A stretch of DNA of 64,000 bases from Chloroflexota bacterium (GTDB lineage: Bacteria > Chloroflexota > Dehalococcoidia > UBA2247 > RBG-13-53-26): assembly GCA_003551705.1 (NCBI GenBank), contig PUNJ01000037.1, positions 1 to 64,000 of the forward strand, read 5' to 3'. The translations under genes and the position numbers were made by a program. How positions within the stretch are numbered: the first letter of the stretch is position 1; every line of letters starts with the position of its first letter. Positions 1 to 10,830 of this stretch are shown piece after piece. The notes beneath the pieces were generated by a model that searched no databases, had not been told where the DNA came from, and worked only from the letters and a program-made list of their open reading frames with translations.

Positions 1-92
1 CGAGCGATAGATTCGTTAAACTCTTCGGCGTGGATATGGCGGGCTAGGCCTGTTGCAGCAGGTCCGGCGACAAGAGGGGAGACGAGCAGAAA

Positions 93-2252
93 TCAAGGGT
101 TTACAAACTCGCTCACCGGTGTCCTCAGATCACCGAAATCAGCATGGTTAACCAGCCTCACGTGGGAACCAGCGACACGACGGTAAACGGTCAGGTAGAG
201 GTCCTCCAGCGTTATGTGTGGTTCCTTCATGGCCCCGATCAACTGCACCGTGAATTCGTCAGCCAGCCATTGCCGGATGCCGATATCATAATTCGTGCCA
301 AAGGATGACTCCATACGTGAAGCGCCGGTCAGGTACAAGACGCCCGGGGTATCGATATCCATGGCCAGGCTTTCACCATAACAGGCCTCCACTATCACCA
401 GCATCTGCCGGAACCTGTCAGCCGAAGACATCTCGTCAATGATCTCCGCCAGGCTCCCGGCGGCGAGCTGGTCTCTGTTGTGAAAGTTGAGCGCCCGCGG
501 CATTCCGTGTCCGGCTATGTATACCAGTACATTGGTCCTTTCGTTGCTGTCCAGTACCACCGGTGTTGCCGGCGACCGGTGCCCCAGCAGGACATTCCTG
601 AAGGTGTCCAGCGTGACCGCATCCCCGGAATAGTCGATAGTGGCGCCCTCTCGAAGGTTGGCGCCTTCAACCTCATGCCGCACATCCCCTTCACGCAGGT
701 TATCCGCCAGCCAGGGGACATCGTCAACGGAAAACAGGATGATGTCCTCATCAGCGACGCCATTTGCCCTCAACATGCCGTACACCGCCAGGGCATCGGC
801 CTGGTGCCGGTAGTCGTCCCAGCCGGCGCTCGTGGACATGATCACCGCCTTCAGGTTATCCCGCTCCCCCGGCTGGAAATCCACCAAGGTCTTTCTCAAG
901 TCAACGTGTGCCAGGCTTGCCCTCGTGCTGGCTACCGACATGTCATCGTCCAGCAGGCCGACCCCTTGCGATTCAATGGAACTGAACCTCCTGACAGTGA
1001 CGAAGTCCATCATGCCATCAATGGTCTCCACGCGATTCAGGGAGTAGAAGCTTACCGTCGGGTCCACCCCGAATTCCCTGTCGAACCTGAGAGGACCGGA
1101 GGCCCCTTCGATATCCGGTAGGTCTCCCTTCAGGATCAGGTCGACCGCCTCAGCATATTCATCCCACCCCAACGTGACCCCCGTTCCGCTTATTACCCTC
1201 TTGAATGATTCCTCCAGCGGCTCCCGCTGGCAGACGAATCGTATTCCATTTCGCGACTCCTGCCGGGCCAGAGCGTACACAGCCAGCAGGAAGGCATCCC
1301 CCGTCGCGGCGGCGTAGTCCCAGGGGTAATACCCGTATTCACTGTAGTAGGCTTCCTCGAAGTCGCTGCCGGGGTCCGCAGCCGGAGAAATCAACTCGAT
1401 ACCCTCCGCCGCGGGGCCAAGCGTCTCTATCAGATATGGGGTCGCTGCCGCGTCCGTCAGGAACAGCCTGGTCCCGGTGTCCCTTTCGTCCAGCAGCCCC
1501 TTGAGCGCCACAGCCTCCACGGAATAGACCGCCGCCAGGACGTACTCCGGAGCGCCGTCCAGCGCTCCTTCCAGAACATCTTCCAGGTCGGATGAACCGT
1601 CCAGACCGATTGCATCCAGCAGGTCGATCCCCAGCTCGGTGCAGAAGAACCCCGTCCATTCCAGGAAGGTCCTGCCATAGCTATAATCGCTGTACACCAG
1701 GGATATCCGGCTTACATCCCGCGTGGCCAGTTCGAACAGTATCGACCTCACCTGGGCGATATCTGACTGGCAGGTCCGCCAGATGAAGTCCCTTTTTCCG
1801 TAAGCCCGCATGATATCTCCCGCTGTCGCCATGGGGCTGATGAGCAGCTTCTTGCTTTCGATGAATAGAGGGGCCACCATATGCATCTCGCTGCTCTTCT
1901 GGGGGCCGATGACGACCCGAATCGTGGGGTCAGAGGTGAACTCCCGTGCAACGGCAATGATATCCTGACCGTAGGTGTCCTTATATACCAGCTCTACAGG
2001 CGTGCCTCCTATGCCCCCGGAGGAATTGAGCCCGGAAAGCATCCAGTCCAGGACCTCCTGCGATTCCAGGGAATCCGGCCCGGACAGAGGCAGCAGGACC
2101 CCGATGCGATGGGTGGTTCCATTAGGGGGCCAGGCGGAGATGCCGGCCAGCGCACCGGCTACAAACGCCAGCAACAGCAGAGGCAAGAGGATTTTCCATG
2201 CCCGGGGCATACGGAATCTTCCGGCTGCTGTCACCTTGCTATGATACGACAA
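93..2252 (-). CDS. Membrane-anchored fusion: N-terminal type I periplasmic ligand-binding domain (Peripla_BP_6/LivJ-like) plus C-terminal legumain-like C13 cysteine peptidase
   Basis: TM/signal segment WKILLPLLLLAFVAGALAG, then IGVLLPLSGP...GPQKSSEMHMVAPLF (LivJ-like). C-terminal part has AVIMSTSAGWDDYRHQADA, DYSGDAVT, NVLVYIAGHGMP and VIVEACYGES, matching legumain landmarks. Listed start is TTG; an ATG at about 2210 directly before the TM segment is an alternative. Confidence 0.9.
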   Translation of the reverse strand: MSYHSKVTAAGRFRMPRAWKILLPLLLLAFVAGALAGISAWPPNGTTHRIGVLLPLSGPDSLESQEVLDWMLSGLNSSGGIGGTPVELVYKDTYGQDIIAVAREFTSDPTIRVVIGPQKSSEMHMVAPLFIESKKLLISPMATAGDIMRAYGKRDFIWRTCQSDIAQVRSILFELATRDVSRISLVYSDYSYGRTFLEWTGFFCTELGIDLLDAIGLDGSSDLEDVLEGALDGAPEYVLAAVYSVEAVALKGLLDERDTGTRLFLTDAAATPYLIETLGPAAEGIELISPAADPGSDFEEAYYSEYGYYPWDYAAATGDAFLLAVYALARQESRNGIRFVCQREPLEESFKRVISGTGVTLGWDEYAEAVDLILKGDLPDIEGASGPLRFDREFGVDPTVSFYSLNRVETIDGMMDFVTVRRFSSIESQGVGLLDDDMSVASTRASLAHVDLRKTLVDFQPGERDNLKAVIMSTSAGWDDYRHQADALAVYGMLRANGVADEDIILFSVDDVPWLADNLREGDVRHEVEGANLREGATIDYSGDAVTLDTFRNVLLGHRSPATPVVLDSNERTNVLVYIAGHGMPRALNFHNRDQLAAGSLAEIIDEMSSADRFRQMLVIVEACYGESLAMDIDTPGVLYLTGASRMESSFGTNYDIGIRQWLADEFTVQLIGAMKEPHITLEDLYLTVYRRVAGSHVRLVNHADFGDLRTPVSEFVNP

Positions 2253-2555
2253 GCCGATTGGACAGACAAGCTCTGGTTCGTCTCTTCACAGCCCTCTATT
2301 ACTGCATCTGAAACTCGCTCTTCCTCTCGACTAAGAATATAACTGCCAGTAAGCCAGGCCCAATAGACAATACACTACAAAACGAATCAAGCAAAACGCT
2401 ACAACCCCAGTTGCTGCTGAAAGGATGATTCAGGGGGCGCGGCGGTAGGATAATATCTCGTCGGCCACGGCATCAGGCCTGGCGAGGGACTGTAGTTTGT
2501 CCACGATGTTCTGACACTGGCTGCTTGTGTCCATGCAATAAGAGGGGCCAGGTTT

Positions 2556-2951
2556 CTAGTTGCCCTCGCCCAGGGCCTTCTTGATCTCGGCCAGCAACTC
2601 TCTTGGTGTGAATGGTTTCGCCAGACAGCCTAGCGCGCCCATGTTTCGTGCCTTCTCTTCGTCGCCGGGAAGTATCGCTCCCGTCATGATCAGGACTTGA
2701 GTGTGGCGCAGTTCTTGGTTGGCTTTGATGGCAGCAAGAATATCCCATCCACAGATCTTTGGGATCTTTACATCCAACAGGACAAGATCAGGAAGTTCCT
2801 GGCTGGCAGATGCCAGAGCCTGTTCGCCGTCCTTGGCGACGACTACGTCATAACCTCTTGACACCAGGTCAGCCGTAACAAGTTTCTGTATCACGGGTTC
2901 ATCGTCGATAAGTAGTATGGTAGGCACAAGAGACCTCCATGGCACGGACAC
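2556..2951 (-). CDS. Single-domain response regulator receiver (CheY-like)
   Basis: ILLIDDEPVIQKL, LVLLDVKIP, CLAKPFT motifs; no output domain. Confidence 0.92.
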   Translation of the reverse strand: MSVPWRSLVPTILLIDDEPVIQKLVTADLVSRGYDVVVAKDGEQALASASQELPDLVLLDVKIPKICGWDILAAIKANQELRHTQVLIMTGAILPGDEEKARNMGALGCLAKPFTPRELLAEIKKALGEGN

Positions 2952-3074
2952 TTCTTTGCCGTTGCCCTGATATGCTAAAAGAGTGAATCATTATCGATAA
3001 TCTTATTTGCTGATCAGTTTATTTGTCAGCTACTAGAAGTTCAAAAAAGTGATACAAAAGGCTCAAGTTTCAGG

Positions 3075-6000
3075 TCAAGAGAGGGCTGCTTTCCCATCAT
3101 TGGGGTCCGGTCTCTTTCCCGCCAGCGCCCTATTGACTTCCTTTCTGAGTGAGATTGCATCGAATGGCTTGGTAATATGAGGTACGCCGATCTTTGCCAG
3201 GAAATCTCTGGTATCGGTGCCCATCACATCCCCGGTGATAAAGACTATCTGAGGCATATCCGGGCGTATGTTCCTGATCCTTTCGTGAAGCTCGGCACCA
3301 CCTATATCCGGCAACTTGATATCGAGCATAACAAGGGAGTAAGGGCATTCTTCGAGGCGCATAATAGCTTCCCAGGCTGTGGCTGCTGTATCAACCTTGT
3401 GTCCGTCAATAGCCAGAGCGCGACTCAGGAACTGCAACACAGACGGCTCGTCATCAACCACCAGGACTCTGGCAGGTTCCACCGATTCAGCACCGGCAGG
3501 GTGGGTCTCGATATTATCTACCTCTTCGGCAAGTGAGCAGACTGGCAGTTCTACGACGAAAGTCGTTCCTTTGCCTGGTTGACTGTCCGCATAGATCCTG
3601 CCGCTGTGTTGTGTCACTATGGTGTGGCAGATGCTCAGGCCGAGACCGGTGCCCTGGCCAACCTCCCTTGTTGTGAAAAATGGGTCGAAAATCCGGTACA
3701 GGTTTTCCTGGGGAATACCCGGCCCATCATCCTCTACGGTGACCTTGATCATGCCTTTCTTGCATCCGGTCTTGATTGAGAGGCGTCCCTTGCCATGAGC
3801 GAGCTTCATCTCCGTTTCAGCGTTAATCAGGATGTTTAGAAACAGTTGCTGTAGCTGGCTGCTATCGGCCATGGTGCTCGGAAGATCGGGAGCCAGATGT
3901 TTCTCGACTTCTATCTTGTTGGTTTCCATTTCGTAGGCACGCAGATTCAGGTTTGTCTTAATGATGTCATTGATGTCTACCTGACGACGTTCGGGCTTCT
4001 GTTGCCTGGCGAAAGTCAGCAGACCTCTGACAATGCCGGCCACCCTTTGCGCACTCTCATTGATAATTTCAACCTCGGTACGAACATCATCCGGGAGTTC
4101 TCGCTGCATCAGCAATTGGGTAAACCCTACTACTCCCGTCAGAGGATTATTGATCTCGTGAGCGATGCCAGCTGCCATCATGCCTACGGTAGCAAGCCTG
4201 CTGGCAAGATGTGCTTTCTGCTCAAGTTCCTTTCGTTCAGCTTCTGATCGTTTGCGCTCTGTGATGTCCTGTAGCTGTACAAGATAGCCCTTCAGGGGCC
4301 CGCCTTCATGCAAGGTTAGTGGCGTTATCAGGGCATCTATATATAACCCCGTAGCCCGATCTTCCGTCCCGGTAATCCGCCTGCTCTCAATGATCAGTTC
4401 CGACCTGGCTATCTCGCCTCGTTGAAGCTTGTTCTTGACCTGTTGCGGGATATTCGGGTCTTCAAAGAGTCCGTACCACTTGCCCAGGACTACACCGTCT
4501 TCTGCTTCCGAGAGGCCGAACATGCTGAAACAAGCCTTATTGGCGCCTATGAGCTTGCCTCGGGCATCTCGTATCTGAATCCCTATGGGAGACTCCGCAT
4601 AGATGCTCCGAAACCATCGCTCCTGTTCCTCCAAGGCCTTTTCCGTGTGCTTGAGTTCGGTTACGTCCATGAAGTTTCCAAGGGTGGCTCTTCTGCCCTG
4701 GTATAGGATGGAGGTGACCGTTTCCATCACCCATTTGACCTTGCCGCTCTTAGTGACATATCGAAATTCGTACGGTGCGGCTCTCTTGCCCTTCAGCATT
4801 CTGACGGCGTTTTTCTTGACCAGAGTTCGATCATCGGGGTAGACAACGCTCATGGACTCCATGCCGATAAGAGAACCATGGCGATAGCCCAGTAGTCTTT
4901 CGAAACTCGCGTTGATGAAACGGAACTTGCCATCCTGCAAGATGTAAAGGCCTATTGGTGAACTGGTGAAGGCTGTGCTCAAGAGACCCTCTGCTTGTTT
5001 TCGCTGGGTTATGTCCCGAGCTACGCCCACCATGCCCGCAGTCCGGCCTTCGCTGTCGCGCAAGAACGATACCCGGACCTCTGCCCAGACGGTGTGTCCG
5101 TCTTTGTGGTTCATTTCCAACTCAATGATCCGGCCCTTGAGATGCCCTGGATAGTTGGCGAGATCCGTGCCAGCAAGGCCTGCCCGAGCCATCTGGACAG
5201 AGGCAGGGGTCAGGCTCTCTTCCATGGTGCGGTCCATGGCTTCTTCAACGCTGTAGCCGAGAAGCCGTGTAATGGATGGACTCAGGTAAGTGGGGCGCAG
5301 GGTTTCCAAATCAATCACCCATAGTACGTCGCCAACATTATCAGCCAGCAAGCGGTATCGTCTCTCGCTTTCCTGCAGGGCCTCCTCAGCTTTCTTGAGT
5401 TCATGCACATCGATGAGGTTGCCGAGTGCAGCTCTTCTGCCCTGATACACTATTGACGTTACCGTTCCCATAGCCCACCTGAAGGAACCGTCCGCGGTCA
5501 GGTACCTGAATTCGTACGGCGACGATGCTTGGCCTTTCAGCATGCTTATCGCCGCATCCCTGACCCCCTTCCTGTCGCTTGCCATCACGAATCTGGTCGG
5601 GTCCTTGCCCAGCAATTCATGTTGTCTCAGACCCAGAAACCTCTCCAGGCTGGAATTGACGGCGCGCAATTTACCGTCTTGGACTATATACATGCCTATG
5701 GGAGAACTCAGAAATGACGTTCTTAGAAGCTCTTCAGCCTGGTGTCTCTCGGTGACATCGCGTACCAGACCCAATATGGCCGGTCGGTCATCGTAGTTAA
5801 TCAGGCCAGCGGAGACCTCAACCTCCTTAATGCTCTCATCTTTGCACAGTAACTGTGTTTCGAAGACAGGCGGCACCCTCTGTCCCGACATCCTTGTCTC
5901 GTAAAGCGTGGCTATCAGTTCTCTGCTGTCAGGGGCCACGAGTCCTGTAAAATTAGCGAGGCCGGTGATCTCTTCCGTTGAATAGCCTGAAATTTGAGCA

Positions 6001-6854
6001 AAAGCATTGTTTACAAACCTGTAGACCCCGTCCTGCACTATCAACAGACCGTCCCTGGCTTGTTCGACCAATGCCGCGTAATTGGCCTCCGATTTCCTAA
6101 GTTCTTCCTCTGTCCTCTTTCTGGCCCGGATCTCATTCCTTAGTTCACGATTGAGCTCTTTGAGCTGGGCCGTGCGGGTCTCGATTGTCTTCTCCATATT
6201 CGTTTGAACAGCACGTAGAGCTTCTTCGGCCTGGCGACGTTGAAGAGCTACAGCGGCTTGGCTCATGAATACTTCTACCATGCCTTTGTTCATGAGTTCC
6301 GTGCCCTTCTTCGTAAGAACGAATGCGCTTCCGAACACGCTGCCGTTGCAGGCGAATCCCATGGCGTACGTATTTCCTAGCTGCAATACGCTTTCCATCT
6401 CCATGCACGTCTGCTGAGGCAGGCTGCCCGAAAAAAGCTGAAACAGACCGCCCGGCAAGTGTTCGACCCGGCCGCTGCTCAGCCCTGAACGTGCTTCGTC
6501 GCAGATAGGGACGCTTAGTCCCAGCGGTTCCCTGCCCAAGATGGTCCTGAGCGTGTCTGAATGCTGATCAACGCCCAGCAGTCCCTGAAGGCAGAAGGAT
6601 TGACTGGTTTCGCTAAACGAAGAAACACCCACTATGTATCCTCCGGATACATCTTTGAGCCGTTGGGTGATAAATTGGTAGATATTACTGGTAGGGGGCA
6701 ACTGCACAAAATCTACGGCTATCTGAGCCAGAATGGCCAGGTCTTCCTGCGTTCCTGCTACGCATAATTCTAGGTCGGCAATACGCTGTTTCAGGGCCTC
6801 GTATTCAGATGACGCCTGATCCATTTCATCCTTTACCAGTCTCCTCTTTTCCAT
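3075..6854 (-). CDS. Hybrid sensor histidine kinase: GAF-like N-terminus, five PAS domains, HisKA, HATPase_c, C-terminal REC
   Basis: Repeated PAS/PAC blocks ([25 protein letters not shown]), H-box [17 protein letters not shown] boxes [10 protein letters not shown] and DDGPGIPQE...GTGLGLSI, terminal [16 protein letters not shown]...VMLDIKLPD...ITKPFD. Confidence 0.95.
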   Translation of the reverse strand: MEKRRLVKDEMDQASSEYEALKQRIADLELCVAGTQEDLAILAQIAVDFVQLPPTSNIYQFITQRLKDVSGGYIVGVSSFSETSQSFCLQGLLGVDQHSDTLRTILGREPLGLSVPICDEARSGLSSGRVEHLPGGLFQLFSGSLPQQTCMEMESVLQLGNTYAMGFACNGSVFGSAFVLTKKGTELMNKGMVEVFMSQAAVALQRRQAEEALRAVQTNMEKTIETRTAQLKELNRELRNEIRARKRTEEELRKSEANYAALVEQARDGLLIVQDGVYRFVNNAFAQISGYSTEEITGLANFTGLVAPDSRELIATLYETRMSGQRVPPVFETQLLCKDESIKEVEVSAGLINYDDRPAILGLVRDVTERHQAEELLRTSFLSSPIGMYIVQDGKLRAVNSSLERFLGLRQHELLGKDPTRFVMASDRKGVRDAAISMLKGQASSPYEFRYLTADGSFRWAMGTVTSIVYQGRRAALGNLIDVHELKKAEEALQESERRYRLLADNVGDVLWVIDLETLRPTYLSPSITRLLGYSVEEAMDRTMEESLTPASVQMARAGLAGTDLANYPGHLKGRIIELEMNHKDGHTVWAEVRVSFLRDSEGRTAGMVGVARDITQRKQAEGLLSTAFTSSPIGLYILQDGKFRFINASFERLLGYRHGSLIGMESMSVVYPDDRTLVKKNAVRMLKGKRAAPYEFRYVTKSGKVKWVMETVTSILYQGRRATLGNFMDVTELKHTEKALEEQERWFRSIYAESPIGIQIRDARGKLIGANKACFSMFGLSEAEDGVVLGKWYGLFEDPNIPQQVKNKLQRGEIARSELIIESRRITGTEDRATGLYIDALITPLTLHEGGPLKGYLVQLQDITERKRSEAERKELEQKAHLASRLATVGMMAAGIAHEINNPLTGVVGFTQLLMQRELPDDVRTEVEIINESAQRVAGIVRGLLTFARQQKPERRQVDINDIIKTNLNLRAYEMETNKIEVEKHLAPDLPSTMADSSQLQQLFLNILINAETEMKLAHGKGRLSIKTGCKKGMIKVTVEDDGPGIPQENLYRIFDPFFTTREVGQGTGLGLSICHTIVTQHSGRIYADSQPGKGTTFVVELPVCSLAEEVDNIETHPAGAESVEPARVLVVDDEPSVLQFLSRALAIDGHKVDTAATAWEAIMRLEECPYSLVMLDIKLPDIGGAELHERIRNIRPDMPQIVFITGDVMGTDTRDFLAKIGVPHITKPFDAISLRKEVNRALAGKRPDPNDGKAALS

Positions 6855-6925
6855 GCTTGAGGAGGAATTTACTATTGCTGGGCCGGTAAGTCAATATGGT
6901 CCGGCAACGGTCGTGATAATGGAAG

Positions 6926-7630
6926 TCATGCTTGCGCGCCGCGGCTGTTGCACCTGAACGTCCTTACCAGATGCATCAACTTGCCTCTGGCGCGTTCCGC
7001 ACTGATATGGTTTCTTGACAGGCTGCTCAGAATGGCGCTTATCTCGATCTGCAGTCCTAATGCATCCAGCCAGTCCTTCTCCAGTATTCTGACCACAGGC
7101 GATTGCCGCCCTGACTCCAGTCCTGAGTTATAGTGCAGGTAATCAGCCAGGTCCCCTGCAGGCCCATCGAGGATTTGCCGTTGTGATTCTGTAAGAAGAG
7201 GACTTTCCAGTACTTTCTCGCAGAAATACAGGCGGCACTTGGCCGGCCGGTAGGCATAGATGGGGCAGCGTTCAAATTCCGGATGATAGAAGCCGCAGGC
7301 GATTCTTCGACAGCATGCCCCACCGCAATCTACGCATACCTGGGCAGCAACGGACTCGAGGGCCTTTATGGTCCTGAAGACTCGGGGACCGAGCAGGTAT
7401 CGACTTTCCCTTGCAGTGACAAAGACGGCCTTTCCCCGAGCCCTCATGCCACAGCTTGAGGTATTCGTGGTGGTGTGTGCTTCGCAGTCGATTTGGCTTA
7501 TGCGCCCAGTATTGGGCCTCATGAGGGGAGTATAACAAGACTTCCTGCGGAGGGAAAGAAATCGGACTTCCTGGGACAAGTTCCAAGTATGCCGGCAGGA
7601 AGCAGCCTTCGTACAGTAGCTGGTGCTCAC
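6926..7630 (-). CDS. YkgJ-type putative Zn/Fe-chelating cysteine cluster protein
   Basis: CVDCGGACCRRIACGFYHPEFERCPIYAYRPAKCRLYFC Cys-rich pattern; true start may be an internal Met (about 7522). Confidence 0.7.
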   Translation of the reverse strand: MSTSYCTKAASCRHTWNLSQEVRFLSLRRKSCYTPLMRPNTGRISQIDCEAHTTTNTSSCGMRARGKAVFVTARESRYLLGPRVFRTIKALESVAAQVCVDCGGACCRRIACGFYHPEFERCPIYAYRPAKCRLYFCEKVLESPLLTESQRQILDGPAGDLADYLHYNSGLESGRQSPVVRILEKDWLDALGLQIEISAILSSLSRNHISAERARGKLMHLVRTFRCNSRGAQA

Positions 7631-7657
7631 TTCAAGCCCTTCCAGGTGGGACGCCGG

Positions 7658-8869
7658 CTATTTCTTCTTCTTGAGAGGACCGTCTGTATTACAGACGCAC
7701 CTGACACCGTCTTTGTCCATAGCGGCCACACAGCGGTTGCAGTGGTCGCAGTCTGATTGTGTCACCTCACCCCGCTGCATTTTATTAACGATATCCGGGT
7801 CCTTTATGATCGCTCTGCCGACCTGGACAAATTCGAAGCCCTCATTCATGGCCGTCTGCATGTTATCCAATGAGCAGATACCGCCAAGCAGGACCACGGG
7901 TATGTTGACGGCTGATAGTATCTGCCTGGCTCTATCCAGGAGAAACATGTCCTGATATTCATAATACTGGACCAGGAAGCTGCCGAAGAGGATAAGCCCG
8001 ATTATCTGTAAGGGGTTTTTCTGGTTGAAGGCCATCATCTTGATGGGCCGGTTGCCCCTTAGCATCATGAAGGGTGTCTTTGCGGTAAAACCGCAACTGG
8101 GTATCAGGGCGCTGGCTCCGGCCTCCTCGAAGGCTTTGGCAACAACGACAGCATCCTCAATCTCGAGGGCATTCTTTATTCCATCGGTGGTGTTCATTTT
8201 GACGAAGATCGGGAAGTCTGGACCAACGGCTTCGCGAACATGCTGGACGACGGATTTAGGGAATCTTATCCGGTTCTCTAATGAACCGCCGTACTGGTCC
8301 TTGCGTTTATTGGTGTATGGTGAGAGGAACTGGCTGAGCAGGTAGCCATGTCCTGCATGGATTTCTATGGCGTCGAAACCTGCCTGGATGGCCATCTTGG
8401 CCGACTGGCCGAACTGTTCTCTGACTTCGACGATATCCTGTTCATTCATCGGCCTGGGAAAGGACATCCGGTACGTGCAAAACTTGCGCGAGGCTCCTAT
8501 GGGTTGATGGCCGATGGCAGATCTTGAGGCGAAGAAGCCGCAGTGTCCTAGCTGGACGGAGGCTGCACCGCCCTCTGCATGGATGGCGTCAGTGAGTCTC
8601 TTGAGGTCTGGCAGCACTTCCTGTCGCATCCAGAGTTCGTGACCATAGGCCCGGCCATCCCTGGCTACGGAGCAGTAGGCCACCGTGGTCATAGCAGTGC
8701 CACCTGCTGCTACCGCCCGGTGGTGCTCTATGAGTTCATTGGATACGCAACCTTCAGGACACATGCCTTCAAAACAGCCTGCCCTGATGATACGATTACG
8801 AAGTTGCAGGCTGCCGATCTTGGCAGGCATGAAGACCTTGCCGGTTTTGGCTTCGGCCTTTTGTGTCAT
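7658..8869 (-). CDS. NADH:flavin oxidoreductase, Old Yellow Enzyme family, with C-terminal CxxCxxC-x10-C cluster
   Basis: KIGSLQLRNRIIRAG, DAIEIHAGHGYLLSQFLSPYTNKRKDQYGGSLENRIRFP, VGRAIIKDPD, CDHCNRC...C. Confidence 0.93.
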   Translation of the reverse strand: MTQKAEAKTGKVFMPAKIGSLQLRNRIIRAGCFEGMCPEGCVSNELIEHHRAVAAGGTAMTTVAYCSVARDGRAYGHELWMRQEVLPDLKRLTDAIHAEGGAASVQLGHCGFFASRSAIGHQPIGASRKFCTYRMSFPRPMNEQDIVEVREQFGQSAKMAIQAGFDAIEIHAGHGYLLSQFLSPYTNKRKDQYGGSLENRIRFPKSVVQHVREAVGPDFPIFVKMNTTDGIKNALEIEDAVVVAKAFEEAGASALIPSCGFTAKTPFMMLRGNRPIKMMAFNQKNPLQIIGLILFGSFLVQYYEYQDMFLLDRARQILSAVNIPVVLLGGICSLDNMQTAMNEGFEFVQVGRAIIKDPDIVNKMQRGEVTQSDCDHCNRCVAAMDKDGVRCVCNTDGPLKKKK

Positions 8870-9189
8870 ATCTCCCCCCGTTTGGGCGTCCCGAGCATAC
8901 TCAAGGCCTGGACGCTGACCACATTATATCGGATATCCGCAAGGGCCGCAAAAAGGGGAAACAGACCGGCAGGCCAGTCCTCCTCCATACTCGCCCATGG
9001 TTGACAGCAGTGACAGGCTGGTACTATGATTTTGGTAGCATTCGTATGCGAGTCTCGATGCGGTCGAGAAAGGGCCTTCCAGGCTGCATTGGTCGGAATA
9101 ATGTCCCCAGGGCTACCTAGGCGGATCCCACTCACGTCCAACGCTTGTAGCGTTCTGGGATAGCTTTGGCACCGGTTAAAGGAGGTCAT

Positions 9190-10668
9190 ATGGCACCCAA
9201 GTATGATGCGATAATCATCGGGGCGGGGTACGGGGGCATCGTGTGCGGAGCACTGCTCTCGAAATGGGGCGTGAAGGTCCTCGTTTTGGACAAGAACAAC
9301 CGGCCCGGCGGGAAGCAAATGCCATTCACCAAGAACGGTTTCAAGGGCGAGTGGTGGCCCACCTTCGGCATACCCCTGGAGCGAGGACCCTTCGTTGAAG
9401 CCTTTGCGGAGCTGGGGATCGAGTCCAATCTCAAGCTCATGCCAGGTTCTGCAGCCCTCATGTATAGACGACCCAGCGGGAAATGGGTTACCGCCGTCGA
9501 TTCACCCAAGTCCGAGATCGCCGACCCGACCGAAAACATGTTCAATGCCTGGCAGTTGAACGCAGAGGAACGCCAGACATCACTGCAAATCCTGGCCGAA
9601 CTGGCGCTGATGTCACCTCAGGAACTGGATCCGCTCGATGACGTGCCCATCAAGGACTGGGTCGACAGTCACACTAACGTTCCCCCAGCTCTTCGCGGCT
9701 TCTTCGCTGTTCACGCCAACCTCATGGCCACCAACCTGTATGAACTTGTAGCGGCATCTGAAATGGCCAGAATAATGCAGATTTTCGCAGGGACCACCAA
9801 GAGCTATCCCAAGGGTGGTTACGGGCGGCTGATTATGGACCTGGTCAATTTCATCAAAGCGCATGGCGGCGATGTACAACTGCGGAGTCGAGTTGAACGC
9901 ATCCTTGTCGAGGGTGGAAGAGCAGCAGGTGTAACTTGCAATGGCAAGGTTTTCAAAGCCCCCATCATTGTCAGCAATGCTGGAGTCCAGCCCACTGTCC
10001 TCAAGCTGCTGGGCGAAGAATACTTTGATAAGTTCTACGTGAATTATGTTAAGGAAATAGTGCCCAGCCTAGGTTTCACCTGTCAGAGATATGTCATGAG
10101 CAAGCCTGTACTGGAGCACGGGGTGTATATAGCCACTTCTGAGGACAGCTACATCGATGCCGCACGCCTCGACGATATGCATGCCGGCAAGTTCCCCGAT
10201 GTCATTTCGGTCTATGGCACCGTGCCTGCTCACTTCGATCCTGAAATGGCGCCTCCAGGCAAGCAGATGCTGCTCATAGGTACCTGGTGTTCTCCGGATC
10301 CTGCAGCCAGGGAGATCCGCGCACTGCAGAAGAAGGTGGATGAACAATTTGAGGAAATGCTTCCCGATGCTGCCCGGTTCGTGGAGACCAGGGAGGGTTA
10401 CGTGGGTCCGGCCCATGTAGCGGCCATGAGCAGGGACCAGGTATTACCCGGGCTAGGCGGGGAAGCGGTAGGCCTTGCCGTGACAGTAGGATACTGCGGT
10501 AAGAACAAGCCCAAGGCCAGGTCCCCGCTGCCCGGACTCTTTTTTGTCGGGCATGACGCAGGTGGTAGCGCTCTGGTTGGTACTCATCAGGCGGTCAGTT
10601 CGGGCATGAGAGTGGCACACCTGGTACGGAATTATTACTTCGAGCGAAAACTGGTTGAAAGGCTCTAG
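9190..10668 (+). CDS. NAD(P)/FAD-dependent oxidoreductase, phytoene desaturase-like
   Basis: YDAIIIGAGYGGIVCGALLSKWGVKVLVLDKNNRPGGK dinucleotide-binding motif; C-terminal GLFFVGHDAGGSALVGTHQAVSSG; SD ggagg before ATG. Confidence 0.9.
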   Translation: MAPKYDAIIIGAGYGGIVCGALLSKWGVKVLVLDKNNRPGGKQMPFTKNGFKGEWWPTFGIPLERGPFVEAFAELGIESNLKLMPGSAALMYRRPSGKWVTAVDSPKSEIADPTENMFNAWQLNAEERQTSLQILAELALMSPQELDPLDDVPIKDWVDSHTNVPPALRGFFAVHANLMATNLYELVAASEMARIMQIFAGTTKSYPKGGYGRLIMDLVNFIKAHGGDVQLRSRVERILVEGGRAAGVTCNGKVFKAPIIVSNAGVQPTVLKLLGEEYFDKFYVNYVKEIVPSLGFTCQRYVMSKPVLEHGVYIATSEDSYIDAARLDDMHAGKFPDVISVYGTVPAHFDPEMAPPGKQMLLIGTWCSPDPAAREIRALQKKVDEQFEEMLPDAARFVETREGYVGPAHVAAMSRDQVLPGLGGEAVGLAVTVGYCGKNKPKARSPLPGLFFVGHDAGGSALVGTHQAVSSGMRVAHLVRNYYFERKLVERL

Positions 10669-10830
10669 GCAGAGGCATATCCCTTTAAGCTTTGCTCTCA
10701 CCTTCTGGCAACTCCTTCGATACCGAAGGACAACCGCAAATGGTATGCGCGGTGCTAACCTTTATGTAATCAGACAATTGCATGCTATGCGCGGTTATAC
10801 TGCCGGAATAGGAAGAAGGAGACAGTTAAG

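Noticed and set aside
480-1121. 213-aa plus-strand ORF opposite the SBP-legumain gene
   Set aside because: Shadow ORF antisense to a well-supported CDS; no family motifs.
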